Positions 20,901 to 36,200 of a DNA stretch of 64,000 nucleotides are shown here, piece by piece. The notes beneath the pieces were generated by a model that saw only the letters and a list, made by a program, of their open reading frames with translations, was not told the origin of the DNA and did no database searches. The stretch spans positions 1,984,001-2,048,000 of the forward strand of contig NW_026515406.1 of NCBI RefSeq assembly GCF_014898815.1, in the 5' to 3' direction. How positions within the stretch are numbered: position 1 is the stretch's first letter; the number at the start of each line of letters is the position of its first letter. This DNA comes from Panonychus citri. Its lineage: Eukaryota; Arthropoda; Arachnida; Trombidiformes; Tetranychidae. The position numbers and the translations under genes are program-made.

Positions 20901-22040
20901 TCATAATTCTTGTTTGGTATATTTTGGTTTAAGTTGTTCCACCCGTTTAATGAATTCAGCTTTTTCTATGCAGCCCTCACAAACTTCATCCCAATCGTTA
21001 AGTATTTTCTTTAAATCTCGAACTCGAAGTTTCTTTAGGTCAACGTTGTTTAAATCAATCACCTTTTCGTATCGAAGTTCACAAATTTGAGAATCTTTCT
21101 TGTGTAGTTTCTCACAGATTTTCTCAGCTGGAAGACCCCAACTCAATGGTTTACTCAATTCGGAGATAATTTTAGTTGCAGATTCCTCCAAGGCTCCAAT
21201 ATAGTAACACTAAATAAGTATAAAAAGAAAATACAATCAGATTAGAAAAGAATTAATAAAGAAAAGATTAGTGAGTGTAATAGATTATATTCAAAAGGGA
21301 AGAAAATGAAGTCATTTCGATTCTTGAGATTGTCAACCATGGAAAACCAGCCAGTGTAGAATATACAGTTTTTTTTTACAATCCTTCGCTTCAGAAGGAA
21401 TTCATTCAAGATTATTGACCTGAACATTAAAGATAGATGAGAATATAACAGGTAGAGAGAGAGAGAGAGAAAGGGTAAGCCAAGTTACAGGAATTGGAAG
21501 CAACAGTAAACAAAAATCAAAATGAGCCAAGGTCAACACCCCTGGTTAAGCACAATGAGTATCATGGTAAACACGGAAACGATGATCAACACCAATACTT
21601 GTGATTTAGGATAAAAGATAATTTCCTTTAGGTTCAAGCCGATCAACAGTCTAAGTAGCCTACAAAATTTGAGTCTCCAAGGATGAGCAAAGGGATACTT
21701 ACAAAACGATTTTCGGATTTCTTTGTAGATGCACAAAATTCTTCAAGTTTGACTTCTATTTTGGTTGGATCATTTTTCTCCTCTTTGGAAAGTTGCTCAA
21801 TAAGCTTATTTACAACACCAACACAAACTGTAATAGAACAAAAAAGAAGAGAACAAAAAATTAATTCTTCAATATTCTCAACACCGGTATACAAATGAGA
21901 AAAGACAAAAAAAGACAAAAAATAAACAGCTAAATAAACTTACCTTCACAATCTCCAGGTCTAAGAGAAGAAGCTGACTGAATGAGAAAAGAATTGACTA
22001 AAAGAAATAAACTAATTGTGATATCCATCATGGAGACCAT
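20901..22040 (-). CDS. MANF: mesencephalic astrocyte-derived neurotrophic factor homolog
   Basis: This is a secreted/ER-resident survival factor of the MANF/CDNF family, acting in ER stress and neurotrophic support (family knowledge). Three exons on the minus strand: 22040-21944, 21827-21703 and 21209-20901, all GT-AG, giving 176 aa. The start shows a signal peptide (ISLFLLVNSFLIQSASS) followed by the mature N-terminus LRPGDCE. Eight cysteines are conserved in the family order, including CYYIGA, EKICEKL, SQICEL and the CEGC pair. The C-terminal SAP-like domain has VDLKKLRVRDLKKILNDW. The protein ends KQEL, which resembles a KDEL-type ER retrieval signal; human MANF ends RTDL. An in-frame ATG at 22031 is an alternative start. 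The gene appears intact. Confidence 0.97.
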
Positions 22041-25000
22041 GATTAATTAATCGCCGGTTTAATTAACACCGAACAAAAAAAAGACACTTGAAAATAGAAT
22101 CAAGGAAATAAGGAGAGAAAAAATCTTCAATTGAAAGATTGAAAATGGAAACAAATTAAGAATTGATTACGTGAACACAATTTTCAATAGACAAACAGTA
22201 ATCACAACTACAATAGAATTAAAATTAATCACCAATAAAATGTCAGATTAATTACAATTAACTATCAACTCGTTCATTAGAAATCAAAATTTTCAGACTG
22301 AAATCCTAATAAAGATCAAAGGAACTTGTCAATCTCTGATTGGTTCATTTCTATTCTCCGATACTAGTGACATCTAACGAGCAGAAAAAGAAAGAAAATG
22401 AGAGTTGTTTTTATCGCCCAGAAGATGTCGGCACGTAGATCAACACCTTCGACAATTAACTTTAATCATCGTAACAATTTAACTGTCCATAGATTTTAAG
22501 TCTAATCAAATTGATGCGAGATCTTCAATGAAATTATGATCACAGGCAAACTGAAAATTTGAGGAAACGATAATTGCATGAGGAAATCGAATGGAATGGA
22601 AAAAAAATTGAGTATTCGAAAAAAAAAGTTTTCCAATTTGTTTTTTAAATTCTCTCTATTTAATTGTAGACAATTAAATTTAATCACAATCAAAGAAGAA
22701 AAAAAGTTAAAAACTAACGAGAAAAAAAAGTCGAACTGAATAAAAATTCAAACAGTAAATCAGAACAGAAGATTAATCCAAGTGTACTAAATGAATTGTC
22801 AATCACAAGAGTCTAATCAATGGACACTTCAATCACTAATCAACTGATCACAATCAAATTAAACAGGAAATGAAAGTTTTTTTCTTTAAAAAAAATAGTC
22901 TAACAATTAAACTTCGATACCCAATAATCAATAATAGAATCAAATTCCCATAAAAAGAAAGAGAGAGAGAGAGAAAAAAAGTTCTAATCAAAGGGAAAAA
23001 AACCGAAAAATCAATTTACCCTTTGACCATTGACATGATGATGACCACTAGTATTTGTTAAACAAACTAACCACCCACTTGTCCATCACCAGAATAACAA
23101 TAGTGACCAAAGGTGACCAGTAAAATCAAAAAAAAAGAGCAACAATCAAATGAAAAAATTAAATCTCTAAAAATTTCGAGTCCCCACTGAGGTGAATTAA
23201 CCAAAGGAACTAAATTAACATTGATTGTGATCATGATTGTTAATTCATACAACGATAATTACATGTACATAATAAAAGGGTTTCACTTTCGCCTCTCAAT
23301 TGGTAACAATTTAAATTGTTTACTTTAACAGCACCAACAAATGAACAATCAACTAATCATTTAACAATAAACAACAACAACAAGATAATATAATCCAACC
23401 AGAAAACTTTATGAATATTTTAATCACCTTTGATTAAGTTTTAAATTTGATTGTATTGTCCCAAATTGTAACAATAAGTTTATTATTGATTAGTGATTAT
23501 GATTAACTGATGATGACGATTGATCTGATTGTTAAAATAAACAAGATGATTAAGTTTTTGTTAATTTAGTTTTTCGCGTTTTGTTAAACATGAAAAAAAG
23601 TATCAAATAAATTGATAACTTTTTGTAAAGTAGCAAAGGATTAGCCAAGTTTGTATTGGTCAAGTTAATCTGGTTATTGTTGTGGTCACTGGTTTAATTG
23701 TCATTTTGATTGACAGTGGTCAGTTGATTACGGAAGGACAGATGATTATATTTGTATATATATATATAAATCTACTGATCAACACCAATCAACTAGAAAT
23801 GATATTATTATTATCCCTTTATCATTGACACTCGATGGTCAAACTAAATGGTCAAGATTGGAAAAGTTGATAAAAAAAGTAAAATAACTGACCAACCCCA
23901 TAGAGAGTAAATCAAGATGATTATGATGATGATAATGATGATTATCATTAGAATCAATAATTGATCGAAAATTAAATTGATTGCAATCAAAGAGAACGAA
24001 AGAAAAAAAGTTAATTGTTACCTTACAGAAAAAGAAAACAAATTCTCAGCTTGATCTTTGATTGTTATTGTGATTGTAGACTAATTTAATTGTATCAACA
24101 TGAGAGTCGCATAATCAATCAAGGTAACAATCATCAGTATTAATCACTAGAATTAATCAAAATTGTAAATTCAAATTAATCAACCAAACGATTAACAATC
24201 AACAATATGGAAGCAAAAAAAAGTTTAATAAACAATTGGAATCATTTGTTTTTATCCTCATCTCATCCTACAGATTTTCAGTTGATTTGGTTTCCTGTTA
24301 ATCAATCGTAATCAAAGTTAATCATTACGAACTAAATTATAATCAACTAACTGATTAACCTATCATCACCACCTCACCAAATAATAAGATATAATCAACA
24401 ACCCACCCACTAAATCATCAAATTAATGATTAACAATGAGAGACAAACAAAATGATGGATTCTAATGGTTTCCCTTTGATAATCTTTGTTTATATTAATA
24501 CTTTGAAAATAATAATCATCAACTTTTGATTGTTGATCATCAATAAGAATTAAATTTAACCCAATGATGATAATAACGATTCCCTGTTGTGAACATTATC
24601 ATCATCAAGTTAATCATGATTAACATTATGATTACCATGCTCATTAGATTGTGGAAACACTTGCTAACAATATAGCAACAATTAACTTTATTCAATGTTA
24701 ACTTTTCCCGGTTGGCGGTAAATTGAATATGATAATTTTTTATTTTTCGTTCATTTTTTTTAATAATAATCAAATTTGATTGTTACTCTTATCTATCAAT
24801 ACAATTAGCAATTAACTGGAAAGTTAATTTCATTTATACATCAAAGTATATTAATGAATTACCATTAGTTTATCGTCAACGATTAATTGTAAACAATTAA
24901 CAGTTGCGATCATACATTAACTTAATATTGAGATTTTGTTATTTTCATTTGTTTGCTTCATTGATTAACTTAATTGTTCATGTTTAATTGTATGTGTTAA

Positions 25001-27314
25001 TCAAATTAAATCATTGATAGTTAATCATCCTGTTTGTTTGTGACTCTCTAAATCAATCAAATCTTTTCAATTACAATTTAACTGTTACTTTGATTAACTT
25101 AATTTAATTTAAGTTTTTGGTTTCATCTTGAATCATAATTTGTAAATTTGCTGTTTGTTGATCATTTTGATTGATGATGATTAAAAGTTACATTTAATTA
25201 CGGGGAAACAAAAATTAAATTAAATTGTTACCTGTAAATGATATTATAATTATGTTCATTTCTAATTATCAGAATTAATTTGTAACAAATCAAATAGTTG
25301 TATAAGTTTATTAATATAATCACAATTTAATCATTCATTTTAAATTGTTACGGTTTTTACAATTTAAATGGTTGAAAATAAACAAATGATTTAAGTTAAT
25401 TTAGTTAAAGGTTAACAATCAACAATCAACGATACATTTTTTTTACAACCAATTAATCATCATGCTGTGAATATGTCAATCAAATTGAATATAAATATAA
25501 ACAAACAATTTAATTTAACTAAATCACAATTAACTTTCAAGTTTGGCTTTTAAGTGTATCTTTTATTGAGATTGATTAGATTGAAATTATTTCCTTAATC
25601 ATAATATAATGATAATAACTTAATTTAGTTATGATTTTCATTTCCAGTAATTATGATTAACCAGCAACAACAATCAAGGTTAGGTTTTTGTTGTTAATCA
25701 TGTTTATTAAATTGTTAACTTTTAATGTGTTCAAATTATAAATTGTCTTAAAGTGTTTCAGTTAATTGTTTGGGTTTAAGTTTAAGAAATTGGCTTTTGA
25801 CAATTTTCATAAAGTTAATTGCTGATGAAAGATGTTAATTAGTCAACTTATATGCCACTGATTGTTAATCCTTAATCACTGTTTACCTTAATCTCTTCCG
25901 TTGTTTTCTAATCAAAGAATCAAAAAGTTAAATTGTTTTACCAATTAAATTTAATTTCCAAGCAAAAAAGTTAAGATAATCATCTAATTTGTTTAACCTT
26001 TTCCCATATTAATCTTAATTTCTTGACAACAATTATGGTGAAAATTATAATTAAGGTAACAATTTAACTAAAAAAAAGACAACAAATTAAGACGAGACAG
26101 TATCTTAAATTGTTGTTTGTAGTTAATTAATTACAATTTATTCTGGAAAATTTAAATTTTGACAACAAGCAACAAAAAGTATCACATTGTAGTAATAATA
26201 ATCAAGTGTAACAATTGGTTTGGAAAGTTAATTGTGGCAATTAATGGCTTATGATTATGATTATGATTATGATTAAAACGTTTCAACGTTAATTACCTGT
26301 TAACTTGACCTTCATCAACAAAACGGTCAGTTAATTAGTGATAACCTGATAAAATTAAATTTAAAACGAGATATTTTTTACTGATTAACGAAAAAGTTAT
26401 AATTAGATTTTCATGATATGAGAAGTTAATTGTTACAATTGAGAAGAAGATTAAAACTAAATTCACCATTAATTAGTTTCATTTTTTTCCACTACTCTAA
26501 TGATAATCATCTAACCACCACCATTACCAACAATTAAGTAATTACCAATTATCAGAATTACCCTTTCGTAATTACTGTTACTCGAAATGTTCAAATGGTG
26601 AAATTAAATTAAAAATCTTAAACTTGATTACCCTTTAAACATGAACATCATTGGATTAAATTTAATTAGAAAAATTAAGTTACAATTATACTTTGATTAC
26701 ATAATTACTTAACCTTAAGGCAATTTAATATGATGATCAAATATTATCATGTGAAGATCATCAGATGATTATAATGAGAAGAAGGATGAAAAAGTTTCCA
26801 TTTCCGTTTCCTCTTATAGTAAAGATGAAGATAATATTAAATTACTAAATCTGATAATCATCATTTTCATAAATGATTATCATCTTCCTTTATATCAGCT
26901 ATATTATCATCAATAAGTATATGTTATTATAGCATTTTAACTTTGGTTACAGGGAATGGATGATAATATCAAATGGTAACCATGGTTACGCTTAGACGAT
27001 GCTGAGGGTTAAATGGGTTAATAAAATGAAAGCCTAGTAAACGGAATCAAGGTTGGTTAAAGAAATGCGAATATAATAGAACAGAATAGAAGAAGAAGAG
27101 AAAAGAAAAGAAAATCGAAAATTCGAATCGAAATCTTCCCTCATCCTCCCTTGAGAAAGAGGAAGAAGATGATTCTCATCTTTATCATCATTCTCATCAT
27201 CATCCTAATCTTTATCTTCCTCATTTACTTTTAGGTAATTTTGTTGATTGCCTATTATTATATTACTTATATAAGTTGTCTGTTTACTTAATTTCATATG
27301 ATCATCATTATCAA

Positions 27315-27315
<1 letters not shown>

Positions 27316-27364
<49 letters not shown>
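27316..27364. repeat. (CT)n microsatellite, interrupted
   Basis: A CT tract of about 49 bp with one TTT interruption, followed by a C-rich patch (CACCCCTCCCCC). A shorter GA tract of the opposite sense follows at about 27491-27512. Confidence 0.9.
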
Positions 27365-27368
<4 letters not shown>

Positions 27369-28143
27369 CTCCCCCTGAGCAATCATAATCATCCTCATCC
27401 GCATCCTCATCATCTCATAGGAATCGTTAGTTACCATTGATTATAATCATCAAGGAGGTAAAAAAATTACAGATCTAAACACAATCTAGTTTAGAGAGAG
27501 AGAGAGAGAGAGACTCTTAAAGGCCAATTTCCATCCTCATCTTTATCATCCAAAGTTGCAGCCTCCCTAACCACCCACCTCATCATCATCATCACCATCA
27601 TCTATAAATATAATATAAAAATGTTTATCCTCTAATCATATTATTATAAGAGCAATGGAAAAAAACATTCTTATTGGTTAATTCAGTAAATAAACATTTT
27701 CCACTTCACACTTTACACCTTTTCATCAGAATGATGATGATTATCATGATATTATCATCTTCAACTTTATCCTCATCCTTATCTTCATAATCTATATCTA
27801 AATTCACATCTCATCTTCCCCCTATTTCCAATATAATAAAGATAAGATGAAAAATAAATACTCTTCAAGTCTCATAATGTTTACCTTGGAAATAATTTTC
27901 TCTCCATCATCTTTCTCATCCCAAATAATATCATCATCTTAAGTATTATAATCTCCATCATCATCACCTTTGTAGTGGGTGGGGTGGGTGATGATGAATA
28001 CTTTGAAAGTGTAAAAATCAATAAGAAAAATATTCAAAAGTAAACAAAAGTATAAAGAGAAATTTTTTTTTCTCCTCATCAATTATAATCATTACATTGA
28101 ATCGATAGCAATCAACTTGCTCCAATAAAACATAGTGTTAAAT

Positions 28144-28161
28144 ACACACACACACACACAC
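28144..28161. repeat. (CA)n microsatellite
   Basis: Nine CA units in intergenic DNA. Similar CA tracts lie near 42128-42149 and 43180-43200. Confidence 0.9.
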
Positions 28162-28573
28162 GTTATGATTAACAAATTATCTTCTAATTGACTGATAATT
28201 AAGTTGATTACTTTTTATCAGCAAGAAGTTAAAGTAGTTACTGTTTAAGGAGAAATTTTTTTTTCTTTTCCACGTAAATTTTACCCCAACGATCACCATC
28301 CAAGTTCAACCTACAAGTCTCACTGTTGCCGAGGAAAATTAATGTTACCTTCGGGGTTGAAGGTCAGGGTAAAGTTTATTTTCGGACATAATTAATTACT
28401 TATTTTCTGTTATGATTATGATTACAATTAAATGGTTTTAACCTTTTCTTACACTCCCTTGAAAAAAAAACTCGAGGGCAACAAACTGAGTGACAAATGA
28501 TTCGGTTAATTTATTTTCTGTAACTAATTTACAGAACATGATTAAAGATAATCATTAGGTCAACTGGTTAATT

Positions 28574-28618
28574 ATCAATGGTCAATATGATGATTAAGAT
28601 AATTTATTGACCATTGAT
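28574..28618. repeat. perfect 13-bp inverted repeat with TGGTCA core
   Basis: Arms ATCAATGGTCAAT (28574-28586) and ATTGACCATTGAT (28606-28618) are exact reverse complements with a 19-bp spacer. This is one of several TGGTCA/TGACCA inverted pairs in the region. Confidence 0.85.
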
Positions 28619-29250
28619 GATGATAGTTAATCGTTAATTACAATCAACGATTTAAATTGTTGAGTTATTTTTGCGTATTTTCCAATTTCATTCAATTATT
28701 AGTAATCATTTTCATTTGGTTAATTGTTGATCAACAATCTTAATCAATTATTACGAGATGAGAATCAAAAATTAACAATCAACTTAAATCATTTCAAGTT
28801 TTTTTTGTTTTTCTCTCTCTCTCTCTTTCTCTCCTAATTATGGTAATGCAATTTAATAATAATCTCATGAGATTTGATGACAATTAACTTAATCATCATG
28901 AAATGTGGGCACACAAGTTAATTTACAATCAAATTGGAGCAACAATCAACTTTAATGATTTTAATGGTTGTCAGATTTGTAGTTATTAAACTCAAGGGAC
29001 TATTAACATAGGAAAACAAAATGAACCAACAATTATGGTCTCACCATTGAATCAGTTGATTGTTACATAACCATTAATATTATTAGTCAACTGATTGTTA
29101 ACAATCAACTTAATCATGTAGTTTGATTGTTTCGTTTTCAAACTTTTTATTAGAATCATTTATCAGAACATTTTTATTTTTCTTTAGGTTTTTTTTTCAT
29201 ATATCGATTCTTATTCATCTATATAATAACAATGATCAGAATCAAACCTT

Positions 29251-29284
29251 TGGTCAGTTAATATAATGAATATTGAACTGACCA
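29251..29284. repeat. 9-bp inverted repeat TGGTCAGTT / AACTGACCA
   Basis: Arms at 29251-29259 and 29276-29284 are exact reverse complements with a 16-bp spacer. It belongs to the same recurring TGGTCAGT family. Confidence 0.8.
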
Positions 29285-30216
29285 TTGGACATAAAGGTTA
29301 ATAAGTTGAGTCTCTCTCTCTCTCTCTCTCTCAAAGTGATTTAAAAGGTTTCCACATTAAGTGTGCCAGTAACAATTAAATGAAGATAAGATTCTGACAA
29401 ATAATTAACAGAGAGTGCTAAGTGATTTGTGTATAGCCTCAGGGTGGATGATAAGGAAGACAAGTTATCCTCATCTTCATGTTTATCATTATTATCATTT
29501 AACAAATAGCAAACCAACTGATGGATACTAATAGTTAAGTAAATGAGATTTACTTGATTACTTTCACTTTGACAACAGATTACAAGGTTTGATAAGATGA
29601 TGAGGATTCAGATAATCAGGGAGATAAAAAGTCACAGGGATAATCCATATAATCAACATGATACCCTAATAGTAATCAAAATGATCAAAGAAATTTAGTT
29701 AAATCAAGAAAACGAAACAAGAAAAAAAAAAGTTTTTCCAATGAAAATCAACAGGGAATTAGAAATCAGAACTAAATTAACAACTTTTTACATGGTTGAC
29801 AATCAAATCTAATTGGATTAACTTTGGAGCATTTTAAATTGTTTGCAACTTAAATAGAGAATGAGAAAGAAGAAGGAAAAAATTAACCTGATTAATTAAT
29901 TGTAACAATTTAATCTCGACAATTAAGATAATCAATAAAGTGAAACAAAATAAACATCAGGTCAACATTAAGAGTCTCATGATAAACCAAATTGACCTCA
30001 AAGGACTTTAATGTTATCCAAAGTGGTCAGTTTAAGTGGTCAGTCAACTCCCAGCACCCACTTTTTTTTAAATATATTATCATGATAAAAAAATTTCATG
30101 TCATCATCATGAAATAACATGATGTAGTTTCAATGAGTTTGATTGAAATTTGATGTTTTCCAATTCATTTGAATATTGTTACATCATAATCTTTATGATG
30201 AAAATGAAGATGATGG

Positions 30217-30218
30217 TG

Positions 30219-30259
<41 letters not shown>

Positions 30260-30260
30260 A
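30217..30260. repeat. (GATGAT)n microsatellite
   Basis: About 44 bp of uninterrupted GAT repeats in intergenic DNA. Shorter GAT or ATC tracts are scattered throughout 30-57 kb. Confidence 0.9.
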
Positions 30261-33200
30261 GAGGTAAGAATCAAAATATTCTGACAGAAATTTCATCATC
30301 AACAAGGTGAAAGATGAAGATGAAAACGTGAAGATAAAGAGAATGAAATTTTCTCACATCTTCATCATCTTCATCATGATAATGGTGATTATCCTCATGA
30401 TTAACTAATCATATTATTTTATTCTGACCATTATCATCATCACACAGAATCCACACCCAAATGATTAATAATAATTATCAAATCATCAAACAACAATAGA
30501 TACGCATGGACAATGAATGAATTGGAATTGGTTAAATTGTGATTGGATAATCAAAGTTAATTGTAGGTGGAGATTGATTTCAAATTGATTGAGCAAACTC
30601 ATGAAAATCAGTTAACCACAATTAGCAAAAATAAAAATCAAAGCTAACTCTTAATTTGTCAAGCAAAGTTAATCAATTGATGATGATTAAGATTATAATG
30701 AACCAGTTAACTTAATTCACCAATCCTAATAATCAGCAGTTAAGTTAATCATAAATTGATCTGTCAAAATGTTTAATATCAACACCAAAATGATTTTTGA
30801 TTACAATTTAATTTGATTTTGTATCCACACACTCACCCAATCAATTTGTTTTTCAATTCAAATTAAATTGTATCTCTAATTGTTGATTTGGCTTTTCTGT
30901 TTGATTAATTGATCTTCAATTTCAATTGGTTTTAATTTCTGTATTCTCATCATTATCATCATTAAAGTTAATCATGATAATAGTTTACCCACCAATAATC
31001 ATTGTTTAATCATAACAATTTAGGTGGGTTAGTTAGTTAATTGTGTGTTCATTTAATTTTCTTGTTTCTTTGATTACTATTAGATCCAATTGTTGTCAAT
31101 TATTATTGTATTGTGAAAGTTGAACCCACAACAATTAAGAGCTAATAATCAGAACAAAAAAAAACTAAATGATCAAGATAATTATGATTAATCCAATTGA
31201 TTGTCTACAATTAAGATGATTATGATTGTGCTAAAATAATTGTGATCGTAATAATAATTGTAACAATTTAACAAAATTGTAACGATAATTATCATGATCC
31301 ATTGCTGATGATGATTGTGATAATTATTTAATTGTAATGGAAACAAAATCAAATCAAATGTAACAATTTCCGTTACTGAAAAACAAAACTCAATTGTAAC
31401 AATTAACTAAATACATTAAATTCATTAACAATGGTATTGAAAATAACGAAACAATTAAAAGTATCCCAAACAATTAATCAGTTGAAATCATTGATTAAAA
31501 TTGATTAATAGTGAAAAACGTTAATCACAATCAACTGTTGTTAATCTTGTTGATTGTTAATTTCTGTTTCTGGTTAATACAACAGCAAAAAAATTAAAAA
31601 CCAAATCAAATTGAGTTGATTGTGTTAATTAATTGTTTGCAAATTAGTTATATGTTCATATATTTATACAGTAAATGATAATAATCATTAAATTAATAGT
31701 TAATAAATAAATAATTTAATAGTTAATTGGGTTTAGTTAAAGTTAAATGGTGAATACAATTTACAGAGTTGGTTGTTAATTGAATGCAATTAATTTTAAT
31801 TTGATTATTTCATTGGAAAACAACAACAACAGAAAAGTTAAAAAGCTTAAGAAAGCAGAAAAAAAGAGAAAGAGAAAAATAAATTATCATCATCTTAAAG
31901 ATGAAGATGGAATCTTTTTTAATTAAGAAACGAGATGATAATTAGGATGATAAGAGAGATGATGATGATGATAATATATCTCATTTCAAGGTTATTGGTA
32001 TTGTTAATCATCATCATCATCATCACCATCATCCATTGACCTTGAAGATGATGAGGATGATGATGAAGCTTTTTTTTAAGGAGGCTCGCCCATGAAAAAA
32101 ACTAAGATACTGATGATGATGATGATGATGATACGGATGAAGATGAAGATGAAGAGAGGATTAACTTGATTAGATTAATGAATTGATGAAGTTTTTTTCA
32201 TCCCAACTGATGAAACCTATTAAAACAAACATTACAATTTCAATCAACCTTGGTGTTTGTTTGTTTTGTTAAAAGGGATGATGATGATAATCAAGATGAT
32301 GAGGATGATTAAAGGTAACTTTGAATATAATCTTAGCTATTGATGAAAGGTAAACAGGTAAATTGATTATATTTATATCCATGTTTGAATAAGGAAGATG
32401 AATGAAATCCAAGCCTCTTTATTTATTTACTTTTTTTCATCATTTTTTTTCTCCTCATTTTCAAATCTAATTAATTTGAGATTAATTAACTAATCACTGA
32501 TTAACAGACACAAACAGGTGATGATGAAATCACTTGTTAACTAGTTTTATTTGGGTTTTCATTTTTCATTTTTTTTTCTTCTACTTTTTCTCTACTTTTT
32601 TGAGCATCATTTCCGTTTCCGGTTTTTGCATCTTTTCCCCCCTTTTTTTATAACCAATTTAAGTTAAACATTCGAGCTCACTTTTTTCTCTGTTATATCT
32701 AATCTATTGATCTGGTTAAGGAATCAAGTTGGACTAATCATTTCAGATTGTTAATCTCCTCCTTTTAATCCTCCTCCTATTTACACTCATCATCATCATC
32801 ATTTTCAACCTCCCTGACTTGATCATCCCAAACTTTTATCCAACATTTAATTAACTAGGATGATAAACTTAAAATTCATGAGTTTTAGTTACATCTTGAG
32901 AAGATAATAATGATGAGGATGAAGATGAAGATGAAGATGAGGATGGAGATGATGATGATGATGAAAAGCGTCAATAGGACCAACCCTTAGGTGCTATTCA
33001 ACGCCTCATGAAATTGGTTGAAACTGAAAATGAAAGAAACATTTAACGAGTTCATGATTAACATGATTAAATTGTTTCGTTAACTGATAACAATTAACAA
33101 TTTTATCACCACTAAAAACATGATGATTATTCATGATTATGATTATCATCATGATAATATACTTATATTGTTAAGTTGAGTGGGTGTTAATCAAGAGCCA

Positions 33201-36200
33201 ATTGTTAATCATTATGTTAATTGTTTAAGAAGAAAAAGCAAAATTACAAAAAGAAATACAATTTTAATTAATCAACAAGATAATCTTAATTAATCAGCTT
33301 GAGTGTTTGTTTGTTTTAATCAATTCACAACAACAATAATTAACAATTTAGCCGATTAACAGTAATTAAAAAAAATTATTCAAAAATCAATTCAGGTTAC
33401 ACACTAATCAATATAAACGAACCAATAATTTTGATAACAATTAACCAATTCAACCAACAAGAAAGATAATCAAATGAAAACCATCAAAGATCAATTCCAA
33501 TTGTATTAATTAGTGATTAACGAAACAAAAAATCGGTTAGAACTTTTTTCCAAACAAATTCGAGAACAAAATCAAAAAACTTGATAAAACTTTCAAAGTT
33601 TCCTCTCGAGTTGAAGGTCAAGAAAGTTTAGAGATGAACAATCAAAGTGAAACAATTGATTGTTGTTGATTGTTACAATTTACTTGTTCGAAGGGTCAAT
33701 CAATTATTGAGGATTAGATCAGCACAATTTAATAATGGATTTGATTGTTACTATTTCTTTAGGTTAATCTATTAATAAACCATGAAGGTGATAAATAGGA
33801 TATGAACAAATTGAAAGGGGGTTAAGATAATTAGAGTTACATAATTTCAAGGGTAAACCCACCGGTGGAAAAGAGCATAGGAGAAAATATTTATATATAA
33901 ATTCGAGGTCACAATTTGTGTGTGAGTGTGTATGTGAATTAGTTAATTAGTTTCTAAAATCAAATCTAATCACGAGCCGTGTCAAAGGTTAAAAACATAA
34001 ATTAAGGTGAGTTCAGTTTTCCGATGAAACTTTTTTCCTCTGTAAAATTTTGTTCATATTGTTATGACTTTTTTTTTGCTGATTCCTCTGTAAATTGTTG
34101 TTGTTTTAATAATAATATAGTTAATTGTTTGTTATATACACTCTCATGTTAATCATTATGATTTAAGTTGATTCATTGAATTCATTGTTAACAGTTGATT
34201 ACTATTTGGTTTGGTTTCGCTTGTTAACTAATTACCTTTGTGAGTTATTAATGATCATGAACCTTTTTTTTCATTTGTGATTAATTTTGATTGTTAACTT
34301 TTAATTTGATTTTCTGTTTTTACCTTTAATTTTGTTACTGGTTAAATTATTGTTATTAACAATCATCCTTGATGATTAGGAGGGAAAAAGTTTCACAATT
34401 TGTTAATTGTTGGTTAGTTTTATTGTTTCAACCAGTTTAAATATCTAATTAAATTGTTTCATCTCTTTAACTGGGAATTGTTTCCGAGGAAACAATTTAA
34501 ATGGTTCATTTAATTTCATACCCATAGTTAGTTGATTGTTGGCTAACAATTAAAGGTTGTTATTAATTTAGTTGATCATTTATATCTCATTGATTATCCT
34601 CTTGGTGGTGGCGGTGATAGTGGTCAATTAATTGGTCAGATAATCTGATTGTTATCATCACTTTTTTGCTTATTGTGAATTAATAATTTCAACTTAAATT
34701 GTCATGATTATCATTAAATCATCATCATTATGGTTCGTGATGATGAGGATGATTAAGTTGATTATGATGATAGTGATGATGATGATGGTTAAGGTTTGGT
34801 TGATAATTTGATAATTTAATGATTGTTATATTATTAATTCTGTGTGTAGGTTGGTTAATTGTGATTAACATAATCTCACTGATTGTGATTCTTAATTGTT
34901 AAGGTGATACTTTGGGTGTTTCAATTTCAATGATAATAATTGATTGTTAATTTATTTGAACAATTTGACATTTGAATGATATTAAATAAATTATTTAACA
35001 GCATGAATTTAAATAGTATCATGAATTAGTATATATAAAAATAAAATCACAATCAGAAAATAATGTAAACAATTAAAATTAATCATCATCAAAAAGGTAA
35101 ACAAAATGCCAATCAATCTAATTGTGATATCAGCTTATTAATCATGAGATGAAATAATTACCTGAGCACAATTTAATTGGATGATGATTATTGTAAACTT
35201 AATAACAATCATTATTAAGATGATTACTTAATCATAATATTTATTAATAATAATGAGATAATCATAAAGTTAAAACAATCAAATTAACAGAAAAAAAGTT
35301 AATATATTATTATTTTTGCTCAATCTCTTGTTGATTGTTATAAATGAGTTAATTGTTAACAAGTTAATCAAGTTGTAATCAAGTTAATATCCAATAGATG
35401 ATGATGATGATGATGAGGATGACAGTTTATAGTATAATTTGTGACTACTTTTAGTTTGTCACCTTTTGTCAATGGGTAACAATGGATATGAATGGGAAAA
35501 AAAGAGCAACATTTTTCAAAGAGATGATGAAGATGAGGAAGATGAGGAAGATAAGTTTATCATCTTTGTCACTCCTGTCTGTAGTACATATTATTGTCCC
35601 TCATACGGACCAGAGACATAGAGGGTGGAACTGATTCCTCGGTGGGTTTTAAGTGTTTGTTGTTTGGTTTACATGCAATTGATTCTCATTCAATAATCAT
35701 ATTATATTCATATGTTATTATCATCATTGTTAAGATGAAAGAGAGAGAGAGAGAGAGAGGATGATAGAGTGAGTCGTCAATAGAGAGAGATTTCAAAAGG
35801 AAATTTCAAAGATTTTTTTCTTCTAATGATAAACAGTCACTTTTGGAGTGGCTTTTGATGAAGATGAAGATGAAGATGGAGATGATGATGATGAGGATGA
35901 GGATATAGGTAAATATAACTGCTCTTTTTGTGAATGATGATGAAGATATTCAATAACAATAATTTTTATTCTCTTTCTTTTTTTTCTAACTTCCTTTTCT
36001 TTCAATTGTATTGTAACCATAGCTCGATTATTATGATTATTATATTGATGAGGATGATAAGGGGATGATGATGATGATGCTTTCATATCAACAAACTACT
36101 TGAATAAGGTCAATACATTGACACAATAGTTAAGCTAATTTTCAGTTCTTAATATCAAATAAACCTAATCAATGGAAACCATTGTAATCAATGAGTATAC

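Noticed and set aside
24540..24773. 77-codon minus-strand frame
   Set aside because: Made of Ile/Met/Lys-rich AT sequence with no motif and no splice support.
35823..36086. 87-codon minus-strand frame rich in Ser
   Set aside because: Its Ser runs come from GAT/ATG repeats. The rest has no protein-like features.
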